A stretch of 12,409 bases of DNA from Methanosarcina sp. UBA5 (GTDB lineage: Archaea; Halobacteriota; Methanosarcinia; Methanosarcinales; Methanosarcinaceae), in assembly GCF_002505485.1 (NCBI RefSeq), contig NZ_DAVG01000105.1, forward strand, positions 1 to 12,409, given 5' to 3'. Shown here one piece after another: positions 1-5,934 of this stretch. Position 1 is the stretch's first letter. Every line of letters starts with the position of its first letter. The translations under genes and the position numbers were made by a program. The notes under the pieces were generated by a model that had not been told where the DNA came from, ran no database searches, and was given only the letters and a program-made list of their open reading frames with translations.

Positions 1-82
1 ATCTACACGCGCCAAAATGAACGTTTATAAATTCTTCTTGGTCTTTATCTGGGTAGATTCGGTACTTATAGGCTTTTAACAT
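1..82 (-). CDS. tnpB: TnpB (IS200/IS605 OrfB) N-terminus, cut by window edge
   Basis: Read on the minus strand from an ATG at 82, the sequence gives 27 residues and stays open to the left edge. It begins MLKAYKYRIYP and continues with QEEFIN and FGACR, which is the typical N-terminal helix-turn-helix start of TnpB/OrfB proteins of IS200/IS605 elements. TnpB is an RNA-guided DNA nuclease encoded by these transposons. Nothing can be said about the catalytic part, which lies outside the window. It differs in sequence from the complete TnpB at 826-1947, so it belongs to a second element. An AT-rich stretch (83-150) precedes it, with no clear ribosome binding site. Confidence 0.8.
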   Translation of the reverse strand, partial: MLKAYKYRIYPDKDQEEFINVHFGACR

Positions 83-162
83 ATTACATAATATATGTTT
101 TAAAGAGAGATATAGATTTCGTTAAAAGTAGTTAATTAAGTTTGTAAGTTGTATTAACTGGT

Positions 163-249
163 GTGCGAGGCTGCGCTTTCATCCCATACCTGTTCGATCC
201 AGTAAACTGGATCTACCGAGGAAGGGGACTTCCCGCTGTGCCTCCGCAC
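163..249. other. Foldable three-helix element beside TnpB
   Basis: Three nested complementarities are visible. An outer stem pairs GTGCGAGGC (163-171) with GCCTCCGCAC (240-249), with one bulged base. One inner stem is the perfect palindrome GATCCAGT-AA-ACTGGATC (196-213). The other is GGAAG-GGGA-CTTCC (220-233), which on the plus strand closes a GNRA-type GGGA loop. This layout is a three-way junction. It may be a structured RNA or the end/omega-RNA region of an IS200/IS605 element, since the start of another TnpB follows on the minus strand at 82. The strand of any transcript is unknown. Confidence 0.4.
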
Positions 250-300
250 TCCCAGAGTTAAAAACGCTTCCTTTAAACATTTCCTCACCTGAATAGTTAG

Positions 301-425
301 ATGAAAGAAAAGAGAAAGTAGAGAACGGAGAAAAAAGAGAAATAAACAAAGGAAAGGAGATGAGAAGGAAAAAGAAAGAAAAAAGGGCTGAAGGGGAAAT
401 AAAGGGATGATAAAAGGGAAAAATG
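301..425. repeat. Polypurine tract
   Basis: About 125 bp of the plus strand are almost entirely A and G, with only scattered T or C. The minus-strand translation is therefore a meaningless Phe/Leu/Ser-rich string. No regular period is visible. Such tracts can form unusual DNA structure, but no function can be read from it. Confidence 0.6.
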
Positions 426-501
426 TTCTCAAAACATACTTACTGATGCCAATTTGATTCTTAAAATCAAATCCTTAAGCGACGTAATACTAGAAGGAAG
501 C

Positions 502-545
502 CTCCCCCTGAATTCTTCGCCTGACGGTTCAGTTTTGAGGGGGAG
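502..545 (+). repeat. IS200/IS605-type hairpin, orphan
   Basis: CTCCCCCT (502-509) pairs perfectly with AGGGGGAG (538-545), and CTGAA/TTCAG can form an inner stem. The right arm is followed by CTAGTCCAC, which resembles the AGTAGTCAC following the end hairpin of the complete TnpB element at 813-841. It is probably a leftover right end of a lost plus-strand element. No transposase frame leads into it. Confidence 0.35.
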
Positions 546-821
546 CTAGTCCACATGGAGATTAACAGGTTGGCTTGGAAAGGCAAACAATATAAAAGAG
601 CCTTTCCAGACCTTGCATGTTGGATATAGGGATGAGCGAGTCCCCATAAATAATTGTGGACTTTCAGTATATAATTGCACATGTTTTGATTTTTTACTCT
701 ACTTTGGATATTTGGGCTCTGTATTTTTCTGTGGATACTTGAGCAAATGACAATAGGTAGATGAAGAGAGCCAAAAAAGCAATATCTTTGAGGAATTTTT
801 AAATATTTTTCCGTGACTACT

Positions 822-841
822 CCCCTCACTGAAGTGAGGGG
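822..841 (-). repeat. Right-end hairpin of TnpB element / likely omega-RNA 3' stem
   Basis: A perfect 9-bp inverted repeat with a 2-nt centre overlaps the last codons and stop (826-828) of tnpB. In characterised TnpB elements the omega RNA is processed from the 3' end of the tnpB transcript, and its guide begins just beyond the right end. By that model the guide here would start near 812 on the minus strand, reading GGAAAAATATTTAAAAAT. The hairpin is seen directly; the RNA role is inference from the family. Confidence 0.55.
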
Positions 842-1947
842 CATCTTCCGATTTTACGGTCAGATTGTAATCCCAATCTGAGTATATTAATAGAAGCATT
901 ATAATCGCGGTCTATTGATAATCCACAGTAGGGGCAATTATGCACTCTTACTGAGGTATCTTTTTCAACAATATTTCCGCATTTTGAACATAGTTGAGAT
1001 GTATTGTATGGATTAACAAGAACCACTTTTCTACCAGCATTTTCAGCTTTGTATGAAGTATAAGTTACAAGTTTGTTCCACGCCGCATCCATTATACCCT
1101 TTGCATATAATGGGTCTTTAACCATGTTCTTAATATTGAGATCTTCAAAACAGATAATGCCATAATTATTAACAAGAGTTTTACTGAGTTTTTGAGCAAA
1201 ATCTTCTCTCTTGTTAGCAATTCTTTCATGTACTCTACGTAATACCTTTAATGTTTTCTTTCGTGCAGGAGTTCCTTTTTCAGTTTTGGAATGTTTTCTT
1301 TGAACCTTTGCCAGATTCTTTTCTTCCTTTACATAGAATCTAGGATTCGCAACAAAAGTTCCATCTGATAATGCCGCAAAAGAAAGTATTCCTACATCAA
1401 TACCTATTGACTTATCAGAATGTTCAAGAGGTTGATAGGAATCAACATCAGTAAGAATGGACACAAACCATTTTTGTGTAGAAGTTCTTCTGATAGTTAA
1501 GCGTTTGATATTACCTTCAAGTTCTCTATGCTTTTTGATTTTTATATCCCCTATTTTGGAGAGAGTTAATATATTACCATTCAAGGAAAAACCTGATTGA
1601 AGGTAAGTAATACTATTATACCAACCTTTACCTTTAAATCTAGGATATCCCGGTTTCTCTCCTGCCTTTACTCTACGGAAAAAGGCTTGAAAGGCAAGAT
1701 CAACACGCATAGTTACATCTTGAAGAGTATGAGAATGAACAGTTTTCAGTTCTGTTTTATCTTTTTTCCAGATAGGAATCATTTTCTTAGAATCAAAGTA
1801 ACTGATTCTTTTTTGTTCAGTCTCCCATACATTTTTGCGAAGTGCCAGAGTTTCGTTATAAACCCATCTACAGAGTTCCAAAGTTTCATTTAACTTTGTC
1901 ACTTGTGATTTTGTTGGATAGATTCTATAACGATTTACTTTAGGCAT
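826..1947 (-). CDS. tnpB: TnpB, RNA-guided endonuclease of IS200/IS605 family
   Basis: The 373-residue protein has full TnpB length and architecture. The N-terminal helix-turn-helix start is KVNRYRIYPTKSQ (residues 3-15). The split RuvC nuclease residues are Asp184 in GIDVG, Glu268 in FEDL and Asp346/Asp348 in DRDYNAS. A zinc finger is formed by Cys320/Cys323 and Cys338/Cys341. All catalytic residues are intact and there is no frameshift, so an active protein is possible. TnpB cuts DNA under guidance of an omega RNA made from its own 3' region, which helps retain the transposon at its site. The ATG at 1945-1947 gives the expected N-terminus. No partner tnpA is visible. Confidence 0.93.
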   Translation of the reverse strand: MPKVNRYRIYPTKSQVTKLNETLELCRWVYNETLALRKNVWETEQKRISYFDSKKMIPIWKKDKTELKTVHSHTLQDVTMRVDLAFQAFFRRVKAGEKPGYPRFKGKGWYNSITYLQSGFSLNGNILTLSKIGDIKIKKHRELEGNIKRLTIRRTSTQKWFVSILTDVDSYQPLEHSDKSIGIDVGILSFAALSDGTFVANPRFYVKEEKNLAKVQRKHSKTEKGTPARKKTLKVLRRVHERIANKREDFAQKLSKTLVNNYGIICFEDLNIKNMVKDPLYAKGIMDAAWNKLVTYTSYKAENAGRKVVLVNPYNTSQLCSKCGNIVEKDTSVRVHNCPYCGLSIDRDYNASINILRLGLQSDRKIGRCPSLQ

Positions 1948-2030
1948 ATTAAGTCTATATGTATTTTTACCTAATTAAAGGTTACTGATACTGAAATTTA
2001 TATTAATACTGTTGTTTTGTTAAAGTTGAC

Positions 2031-2068
2031 GGGCTGTATCCCACCTTTGAAAAGGCGGGGATTAGCCC
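2031..2068. repeat. Imperfect IS-end hairpin
   Basis: An outer stem GGGCT (2031-2035)/AGCCC (2064-2068) encloses an inner stem CCCACCTTT (2040-2048)/AAAGGCGGG (2051-2059) with one mismatch. That mismatch becomes a G-U pair if the minus strand is the folded one. The form is typical of subterminal hairpins of IS200/IS605 elements. It lies 84 bp upstream of the tnpB start and may be its left end. On the plus strand it is followed by CCTTCAC, so it could also be an orphan right end. Confidence 0.45.
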
Positions 2069-2244
2069 TTCACTTCTCCTAAAACTCTTATTAATGACTC
2101 AATTTTTGAGGGGGGGTCCTCCCAAATTTTGAGAGAAATTAATCCACTTTATTCATCCTATAGTATTCATCTTTAATGAGTGGATTTAGGGAAAGGGATA
2201 GTGATTATTTTTTGAATATATAATGCGTAGGACATTCAATTTTC

Positions 2245-2302
2245 GTGCCTCAGAACTCATAGGGCTCATCATGAAATCAGCGAAATTTTTCATCACAGGC
2301 AC
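2245..2302 (-). ncRNA. Box C/D guide sRNA (2'-O-methylation guide)
   Basis: Read on the minus strand the elements appear in the canonical archaeal order: terminal stem strand GTGCCT (2302-2297), C box GTGATGA (2296-2290), 9-nt guide AAAATTTCG (2289-2281), D' box CTGA (2280-2277), 4-nt spacer TTTC, C' box ATGATGA (2272-2266), 12-nt guide GCCCTATGAGTT (2265-2254), D box CTGA (2253-2250) and closing strand GGCAC (2249-2245). Both C boxes match RUGAUGA perfectly, both D boxes match CUGA, and the 12-nt spacing is the preferred archaeal value. Such sRNAs direct fibrillarin with L7Ae and Nop5. By the N+5 rule the D guide would methylate the C in AACTCATAGGGC, which fits C34 of a CAU anticodon (Cm34 of elongator tRNA-Met is a known archaeal C/D target). 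A TATA-like CTTATACTAA lies at 2338-2329. It could also be trimmed from the pyrF transcript. Confidence 0.82.
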
Positions 2303-2328
2303 TAAATTGATGCAGATAATAAATGCGG

Positions 2329-2338
2329 TTAGTATAAG
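2329..2338 (-). promoter_or_regulatory. Possible box A for the C/D sRNA
   Basis: CTTATACTAA on the minus strand is centred near 2333, about 26-28 nt before the expected 5' end of the sRNA (about 2305). That is the normal distance of an archaeal TATA box from the start site. The region is AT-rich, so the match could be chance. Confidence 0.3.
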
Positions 2339-2382
2339 AAGTATCTTTCAGAAAAAAGAAAAGGATTTAACAAGAAAGTCTT

Positions 2383-2388
2383 AAAAAA
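2383..2388 (-). terminator. T-tract after pyrF
   Basis: Six T's on the minus strand follow the pyrF stop codon by 6 nt, and further T-rich DNA follows. Archaeal RNA polymerase terminates at such oligo-T tracts without needing a hairpin, so this is a likely end for the dys-pyrF transcript. Confidence 0.45.
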
Positions 2389-2394
2389 CGATTT

Positions 2395-3060
2395 TTAGTT
2401 TTCTCCTTTAAGTTCAGCCTCAATCTCAGCAGCAATTGCGCGGGCAGATTCTTTTGGAGATTCTGCTTTATATATACCCCTTCCTACGATTACCCAGTCT
2501 GCACCTGCAGCAATAACATCAGACGCTTTTCCTCCCTGGGCGCCGACTCCGGGCGAGATAATGGTAAGTTTGTCTCCAATAATTTCTCGAATCTTTTTTA
2601 CTCTTTCCGGTCTGGTCGCCGGGGCAACAAGGCCGAAAGCTCCTGCTGAAGTCGCCATCCTTGCAATCGCTTCTCCTACGGGCTGGAGGAATTCTGCTCC
2701 TCCCGGGTGGCTCATTTCACTTACTACGAACACATCTTTCCTGTATTCGGAAGCAACCTCAATACAAGCATCAAGGCTGTCCCGGCCTGTGAAGCCCTGG
2801 ACAATGACTGCATCAGCTCCTGCTTCAAAAACCTGCTCGCAGATAAGACGGTTAGTATTGGGAATATCGGCAACCTTGAAATCTGCTATTATAGGAGCAA
2901 ATTCGGCAAGCTCCCTGATAATTCCAAGCCCGGTAGCAAGCACAAGAGGATAACCTACCTTTATAGCATCCACAAATTCTGATACGTCTTCTGCAATTTT
3001 AAGCGCTTCTTCCCTGTCGGAAACATCCAGGGCAAGAATCATACAGTTTTTCCTTTCCAT
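2395..3060 (-). CDS. pyrF: Orotidine 5'-phosphate decarboxylase
   Basis: The 221-residue protein catalyses the last step of de novo UMP synthesis, decarboxylation of OMP to UMP. The family signature DFKVADIP is at residues 60-67, giving the catalytic Asp60, Lys62 and Asp65. Lys34 lies in DAIKVG and the phosphate-binding Arg194 is in IVGRGIY. SPGVGAQGG (about 159-167) is the phosphate-binding loop of the TIM barrel. The length is typical of archaeal PyrF. The ATG at 3058-3060 lies 4 nt past the stop codon of the deoxyhypusine synthase gene, so the two are surely co-transcribed. A GAGATGA stretch overlapping that stop can serve as ribosome binding site. Confidence 0.97.
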   Translation of the reverse strand: MERKNCMILALDVSDREEALKIAEDVSEFVDAIKVGYPLVLATGLGIIRELAEFAPIIADFKVADIPNTNRLICEQVFEAGADAVIVQGFTGRDSLDACIEVASEYRKDVFVVSEMSHPGGAEFLQPVGEAIARMATSAGAFGLVAPATRPERVKKIREIIGDKLTIISPGVGAQGGKASDVIAAGADWVIVGRGIYKAESPKESARAIAAEIEAELKGEN

Positions 3061-3064
3061 AAAA

Positions 3065-4018
3065 TCATCTCTTTGAAAGGCGAGTGCGGACAGCCGCGAC
3101 CATTAGCGGGAGAGTAATCGTTGAATCTGCATATACGGTTACGGATTTTGCGCTTTCTCCGACCTTTCCCCAGGACTGGGCTTCGTCAAGCGTTGCTCCA
3201 CTCAGACCTCCGGTCTCAGGATGATCCATTGTTAACTGGATCGCATAGTCAAAGGATTTGGGAGTCACAAGCATGGACTGCAGGATATAGTTTTTGGGAA
3301 CCCCTCCGCCAAGCAGCAGGGCGCCTGCACTTTCAGCCGCATAGCAGATTTCCATAAACTCATGCATATCCCCAAAGGCATCTACATGCAGAGGATTTCC
3401 TTCCTTATATAGCCAGGCCTGAAGCCCTATCACCGAGTCCTGAATGGCAGGGCAATACACAGGTACTCCCATCTCTGCTGCGGTTTTCAGGATAGAGGAA
3501 TCATCATTAAGGTTTTTCCCAATCTCGGTAAGCACCTGCCGGATCGAGATTTTTTCCTGCGGAAGCCCGGCATAGACGCTCTGTAAAAACTCCTCAAGGT
3601 CTGTAAAGTGCTGGTCAGGAAGATAAACATCGTAAATCCTGTCAATGCATTCATTCCGTAACTGGATATCGTTTGCACAGTCCGTACCCTTATAGTGGTG
3701 AAGGCCCAGGGCTTCAACAGTATCGTGTACCATATTGGCTCCGGTTGTCACAAGAACATCGATATAGCCGTCGCGAATCAAATCTGCAACAATATTTCTC
3801 ATGCCTGCAGGAGTCATTGCCCCTGCAAGCCCGAAAAACTTTGTAGTTTTTTCGGAAGCCAGCATCTCATAATAGATATCTACGGCTTCAGCCAGCCTGC
3901 CTGCTCCAAAGGCACAGCCTTTGTATTCCATAACAAGCTCGTCAACACTCATGTTGGGATTGATCTTTGCAGCTTTGATTGGAGTTGAAAGTTTTTTGTT
4001 TGGAGTATTACAATCCAT
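3065..4018 (-). CDS. dys: Deoxyhypusine synthase
   Basis: The 317-residue protein transfers the aminobutyl group of spermidine to a lysine of archaeal IF5A, the first step of hypusine formation. The key motif is DEAQSWGKVGESAK, with Lys285 matching the lysine that forms the enzyme-imine intermediate. Other family landmarks are TTGANMVHD (91-99), GALLLGGGVPKN (232-243) and ADSTITLPLMVAA (297-309), part of the NAD site. Methanosarcinales can carry more than one DHS-like gene. This copy keeps the catalytic Lys, so a true synthase is likely. The ATG at 4018 has GAGGG 8 nt upstream, an adequate ribosome binding site. It is the first gene of a two-gene unit with pyrF. Confidence 0.93.
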   Translation of the reverse strand: MDCNTPNKKLSTPIKAAKINPNMSVDELVMEYKGCAFGAGRLAEAVDIYYEMLASEKTTKFFGLAGAMTPAGMRNIVADLIRDGYIDVLVTTGANMVHDTVEALGLHHYKGTDCANDIQLRNECIDRIYDVYLPDQHFTDLEEFLQSVYAGLPQEKISIRQVLTEIGKNLNDDSSILKTAAEMGVPVYCPAIQDSVIGLQAWLYKEGNPLHVDAFGDMHEFMEICYAAESAGALLLGGGVPKNYILQSMLVTPKSFDYAIQLTMDHPETGGLSGATLDEAQSWGKVGESAKSVTVYADSTITLPLMVAAVRTRLSKR

Positions 4019-4345
4019 TCGGTTTCCCTCATGAAAAGGTATGATAGGACCATATCTTTGGAAATTATCAATTTTAGATTATTTTGATCCGATATTGGAT
4101 TACCTGAAACACATAGTATATGATAAACCTTCTCTTTACAAATGTCTGCCGAAAAGTGCATATGCAGTAATCGAGAACATTGAACTGGAATACAATCTTA
4201 CCTGAAAAATCGTTAAGCGTTTGATTTTAGATAAATAAGAGAAGTATCAGGCTAAAACACAAACAGGTAACATTGACACTCTACAAGATTAAGATGTTAA
4301 CAAGCAGGTAATATTAATACCCTACAAGATTAAGATGTTAAAAAT
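4019..4345. other. Divergent intergenic region dys / ABC exporter
   Basis: This AT-rich region separates divergent transcripts and should contain both promoters. The right end is the 41-bp tandem duplication (4262-4343). A plus-strand frame from the ATG at 4041 to a TGA at 4203-4205 encodes 54 residues (MIGPYLWKLSILDYF...). It has no good ribosome binding site (AAAAGGT directly abuts the ATG) and lies where the dys promoter should be, so it is not called as a gene. Confidence 0.5.
4262..4343 (+). repeat. 41-bp tandem duplication upstream of ABC ATPase
   Basis: Two copies lie end to end (4262-4302 and 4303-4343). Their last about 21 bp are identical (CTACAAGATTAAGATGTTAA), while the first half differs at about six positions. 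The second copy ends 2 bp before the ATG of the ATPase gene, so the repeat forms the immediate leader. The diverged half of copy 2 reads GGTAATATTAATACC, with GGTA/TACC ends. It may carry a duplicated regulatory or translation signal; there is no Shine-Dalgarno match in it. Confidence 0.75.
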
Positions 4346-5020
4346 ATGTCTGTTGAATCGTTAAATAACGAACTGATAAAATACGAAAATGTAGGAATTT
4401 CGTTTGAGAACAGAAAGGTACTTTCAGGTTTCAACTTGACCGTAAAGAAAAATCAAAGAATTCTCCTGAGGGGAAAATCCGGAATAGGAAAAACCACTCT
4501 TTTAAAAATGCTGCTTGGCTTTACAAAGCCTTCGGAAGGCACCATCTATTTCCGGAACCAGGTAATTGATTCCAGAACCTGCTGGGAGGCTCGAAAGGAA
4601 ATTGCTTATGTAGTACAGGATACTGACCTAGGGGAAGGAAAGGTCAAAAACCTGTTAAACGAAATCTTTTCTTACAGGGCAAATAAAGAAGAACTTGACC
4701 ACGAAAAACTGCGGTCTTTTATGCGGGAGCTGGAGCTGGAAAACAATATTCTTGAGGAGAATTTTCAAGAGCTATCTGGGGGAGAAAAGCAGCGAATAGG
4801 AATCCTCATTGCCCTTCTTCTGAACAGGGACATATACCTGCTTGACGAAGTCACTTCCGCTCTTGATGCGAAGTTAAAAAAGAAGGTTGCAGATTATTTC
4901 CTTGCCCGAGAAGATTGGACCCTTCTGGTTATCTCCCATGACAGAGAATGGGAACGCGACTGGATGGAGACGATATATCTTGAAACCCGATCATGGGAAA
5001 CTTCCAGAACTAGTCCTTGA
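4346..5020 (+). CDS. fetA: ABC transporter ATP-binding protein, FetA-type
   Basis: The 224-residue nucleotide-binding subunit has all ABC motifs: Walker A GKSGIGKTT (43-51), Q-loop Gln91 in VVQDTD, signature LSGGEKQR (143-150), Walker B IYLLDE with Asp167/Glu168, and H-loop His198 in ISHDR. It is short, with no extra domains. The next gene encodes a UPF0014/FetB membrane protein. In E. coli the FetA/FetB (YbbL/YbbM) pair has been linked to iron export and peroxide resistance, so the same role is inferred here but the substrate is not proven. The start at 4346 follows a tandem duplication and lacks a clear ribosome binding site. Confidence 0.85.
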   Translation: MSVESLNNELIKYENVGISFENRKVLSGFNLTVKKNQRILLRGKSGIGKTTLLKMLLGFTKPSEGTIYFRNQVIDSRTCWEARKEIAYVVQDTDLGEGKVKNLLNEIFSYRANKEELDHEKLRSFMRELELENNILEENFQELSGGEKQRIGILIALLLNRDIYLLDEVTSALDAKLKKKVADYFLAREDWTLLVISHDREWERDWMETIYLETRSWETSRTSP

Positions 5021-5080
5021 CAAAATAATATAAAATAAGAAATAGAATAACACAAAAACAAAATCCAAGAAGACTGAAAA

Positions 5081-5875
5081 ATGCCGATTTATGATATAAG
5101 CTACACCTCGTTAATTTTCTGTTTCTTCTTACTTGCAATTCCAATTTTCATAAGCCGGAAAATTCGGCTTGAACTTGAAAAAAGCACTATGGAAGCTGTC
5201 TTCAGGATGTCAATCCAGCTCTTTTTTGCAGGCCTTTTTCTGAACTATATTTTTAACCTGAATAATGGGTTTTTGAACCTAGCCTGGGTAGGAATGATGA
5301 TCTTCTTTGCATCTTATACAGCAATTAAAAGTGCCGATCTAAATGTAAAAAAACTCTTTGTGCCTATTATTTTAGCCATTGCCTTTTCAAACCTGGCTGT
5401 TCTTATATATGTCAATAAATTCGTGATCAACCTGGAAAATCTTCTTGACGCACGCTACCTGATTCCTATAGCAGGTATGTTGCTTGGAAACACGCTTCGA
5501 GGAAATGTAGTAGGGATAGGTGACTTTTATAACAATATCAAGCGAAACGAAAATCGTTACCTTTATAGCTTATCTCTTGGGGCAGGCATGTACGAGGCTG
5601 CTCTTCCGTATTTGCGAAAAAGCCTTAAAGCTGCAGTAAAGCCAACCCTGGCAAACATTGCATCCATCGGTATTGTCTCTTTACCCGGGATGATGACAGG
5701 GCAAATTCTTGGAGGAGCAAGTCCTCTTGTCGCAATTAAGTATCAGATCACCATTATGATAGCAATTTATGTCTCAACCATCCTCAGTGCAACCCTTAGT
5801 ATTCTCGCAAGCTTCAGGACAGCCTTTGATGAGTACGGACTTGTGAATCAAGATTTATACGAGAAAAATCTCTGA
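5081..5875 (+). CDS. fetB: ABC transporter permease, FetB/UPF0014 family
   Basis: The 264-residue integral membrane protein has about seven hydrophobic segments (roughly residues 7-25, 40-60, 65-85, 93-113, 126-141, 188-208 and 218-243). The family signature LPGMMTGQILGGASPLVAIKYQ (about 201-222) and the LGNTLRGN motif (about 135-142) identify the UPF0014/FetB family. It is the membrane partner of the upstream ATPase. The 60-bp gap between the genes has no strong promoter or terminator, so they are likely one operon. The ribosome binding site (AAGAAGACT before ATG) is weak. Iron export is inferred from the E. coli pair. Confidence 0.88.
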   Translation: MPIYDISYTSLIFCFFLLAIPIFISRKIRLELEKSTMEAVFRMSIQLFFAGLFLNYIFNLNNGFLNLAWVGMMIFFASYTAIKSADLNVKKLFVPIILAIAFSNLAVLIYVNKFVINLENLLDARYLIPIAGMLLGNTLRGNVVGIGDFYNNIKRNENRYLYSLSLGAGMYEAALPYLRKSLKAAVKPTLANIASIGIVSLPGMMTGQILGGASPLVAIKYQITIMIAIYVSTILSATLSILASFRTAFDEYGLVNQDLYEKNL

Positions 5876-5934
5876 AAAAATTATGGCTGAATAATGAAAA
5901 AGATTGAAAATATCAATACTTCAATTGGGTTGAT

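Larger units (their letters stand above)
83..825. other. Gene-free region with IS relics, 83-825
   Basis: I see no convincing gene here. A minus-strand frame (154 to about 300) ends in a plausible protein-like tail (LKEAFLTLG, then RRHSGKSPSS) that could be the C-terminal tail of a decayed TnpB, but its upstream part is only a translated polypyrimidine tract and no zinc-finger or RuvC motif precedes it. The segment also holds a three-helix foldable element (163-249), a purine-rich tract (about 301-425), an IS-type hairpin (502-545) and an AT-rich flank up to the end of the complete TnpB element. Confidence 0.5.
813..2072 (-). mobile_element. Lone-TnpB insertion element (IS200/IS605 group, IS1341-like)
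   Basis: The element is built around the complete tnpB. At its 3' side a perfect hairpin, CCCCTCACT-GA-AGTGAGGGG (822-841), overlaps the tnpB stop codon and is followed on the minus strand by AGTAGTCAC, as in right ends of this family. At its 5' side an imperfect hairpin (2031-2068) could be the left end. No tnpA (Y1 transposase) is in the window, so mobility would need one in trans. The right boundary near 813 is fairly well supported. The left boundary near 2072 is inferred, because that hairpin could instead belong to a different relic. Confidence 0.45.
1948..2394. other. Region between tnpB and pyrF
   Basis: No protein gene is seen here. It holds the IS-end hairpin (2031-2068), a G7 run (2110-2116) next to a small CTCAA/TTGAG hairpin (2098-2110), a longer inverted repeat AATCCACT (2141-2148)/AGTGGATT (2179-2186) with a 30-nt loop, the C/D box sRNA (2245-2302) and a T6 tract just past pyrF. 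Confidence 0.6.

Noticed and set aside
190..215. tRNA T-arm (GTTCGATCC)
   Set aside because: The flanking bases do not form the 5-bp T stem and no acceptor or anticodon arm can be placed around it.
154..432. 92-residue minus-strand frame
   Set aside because: Its first half is a translated polypyrimidine tract. Only the last part could be a relic, so it is not called as a gene.
467..844. 125-residue minus-strand frame
   Set aside because: It starts inside the end hairpin of the TnpB element in another frame, shows no family features, and crosses an IS-type hairpin.
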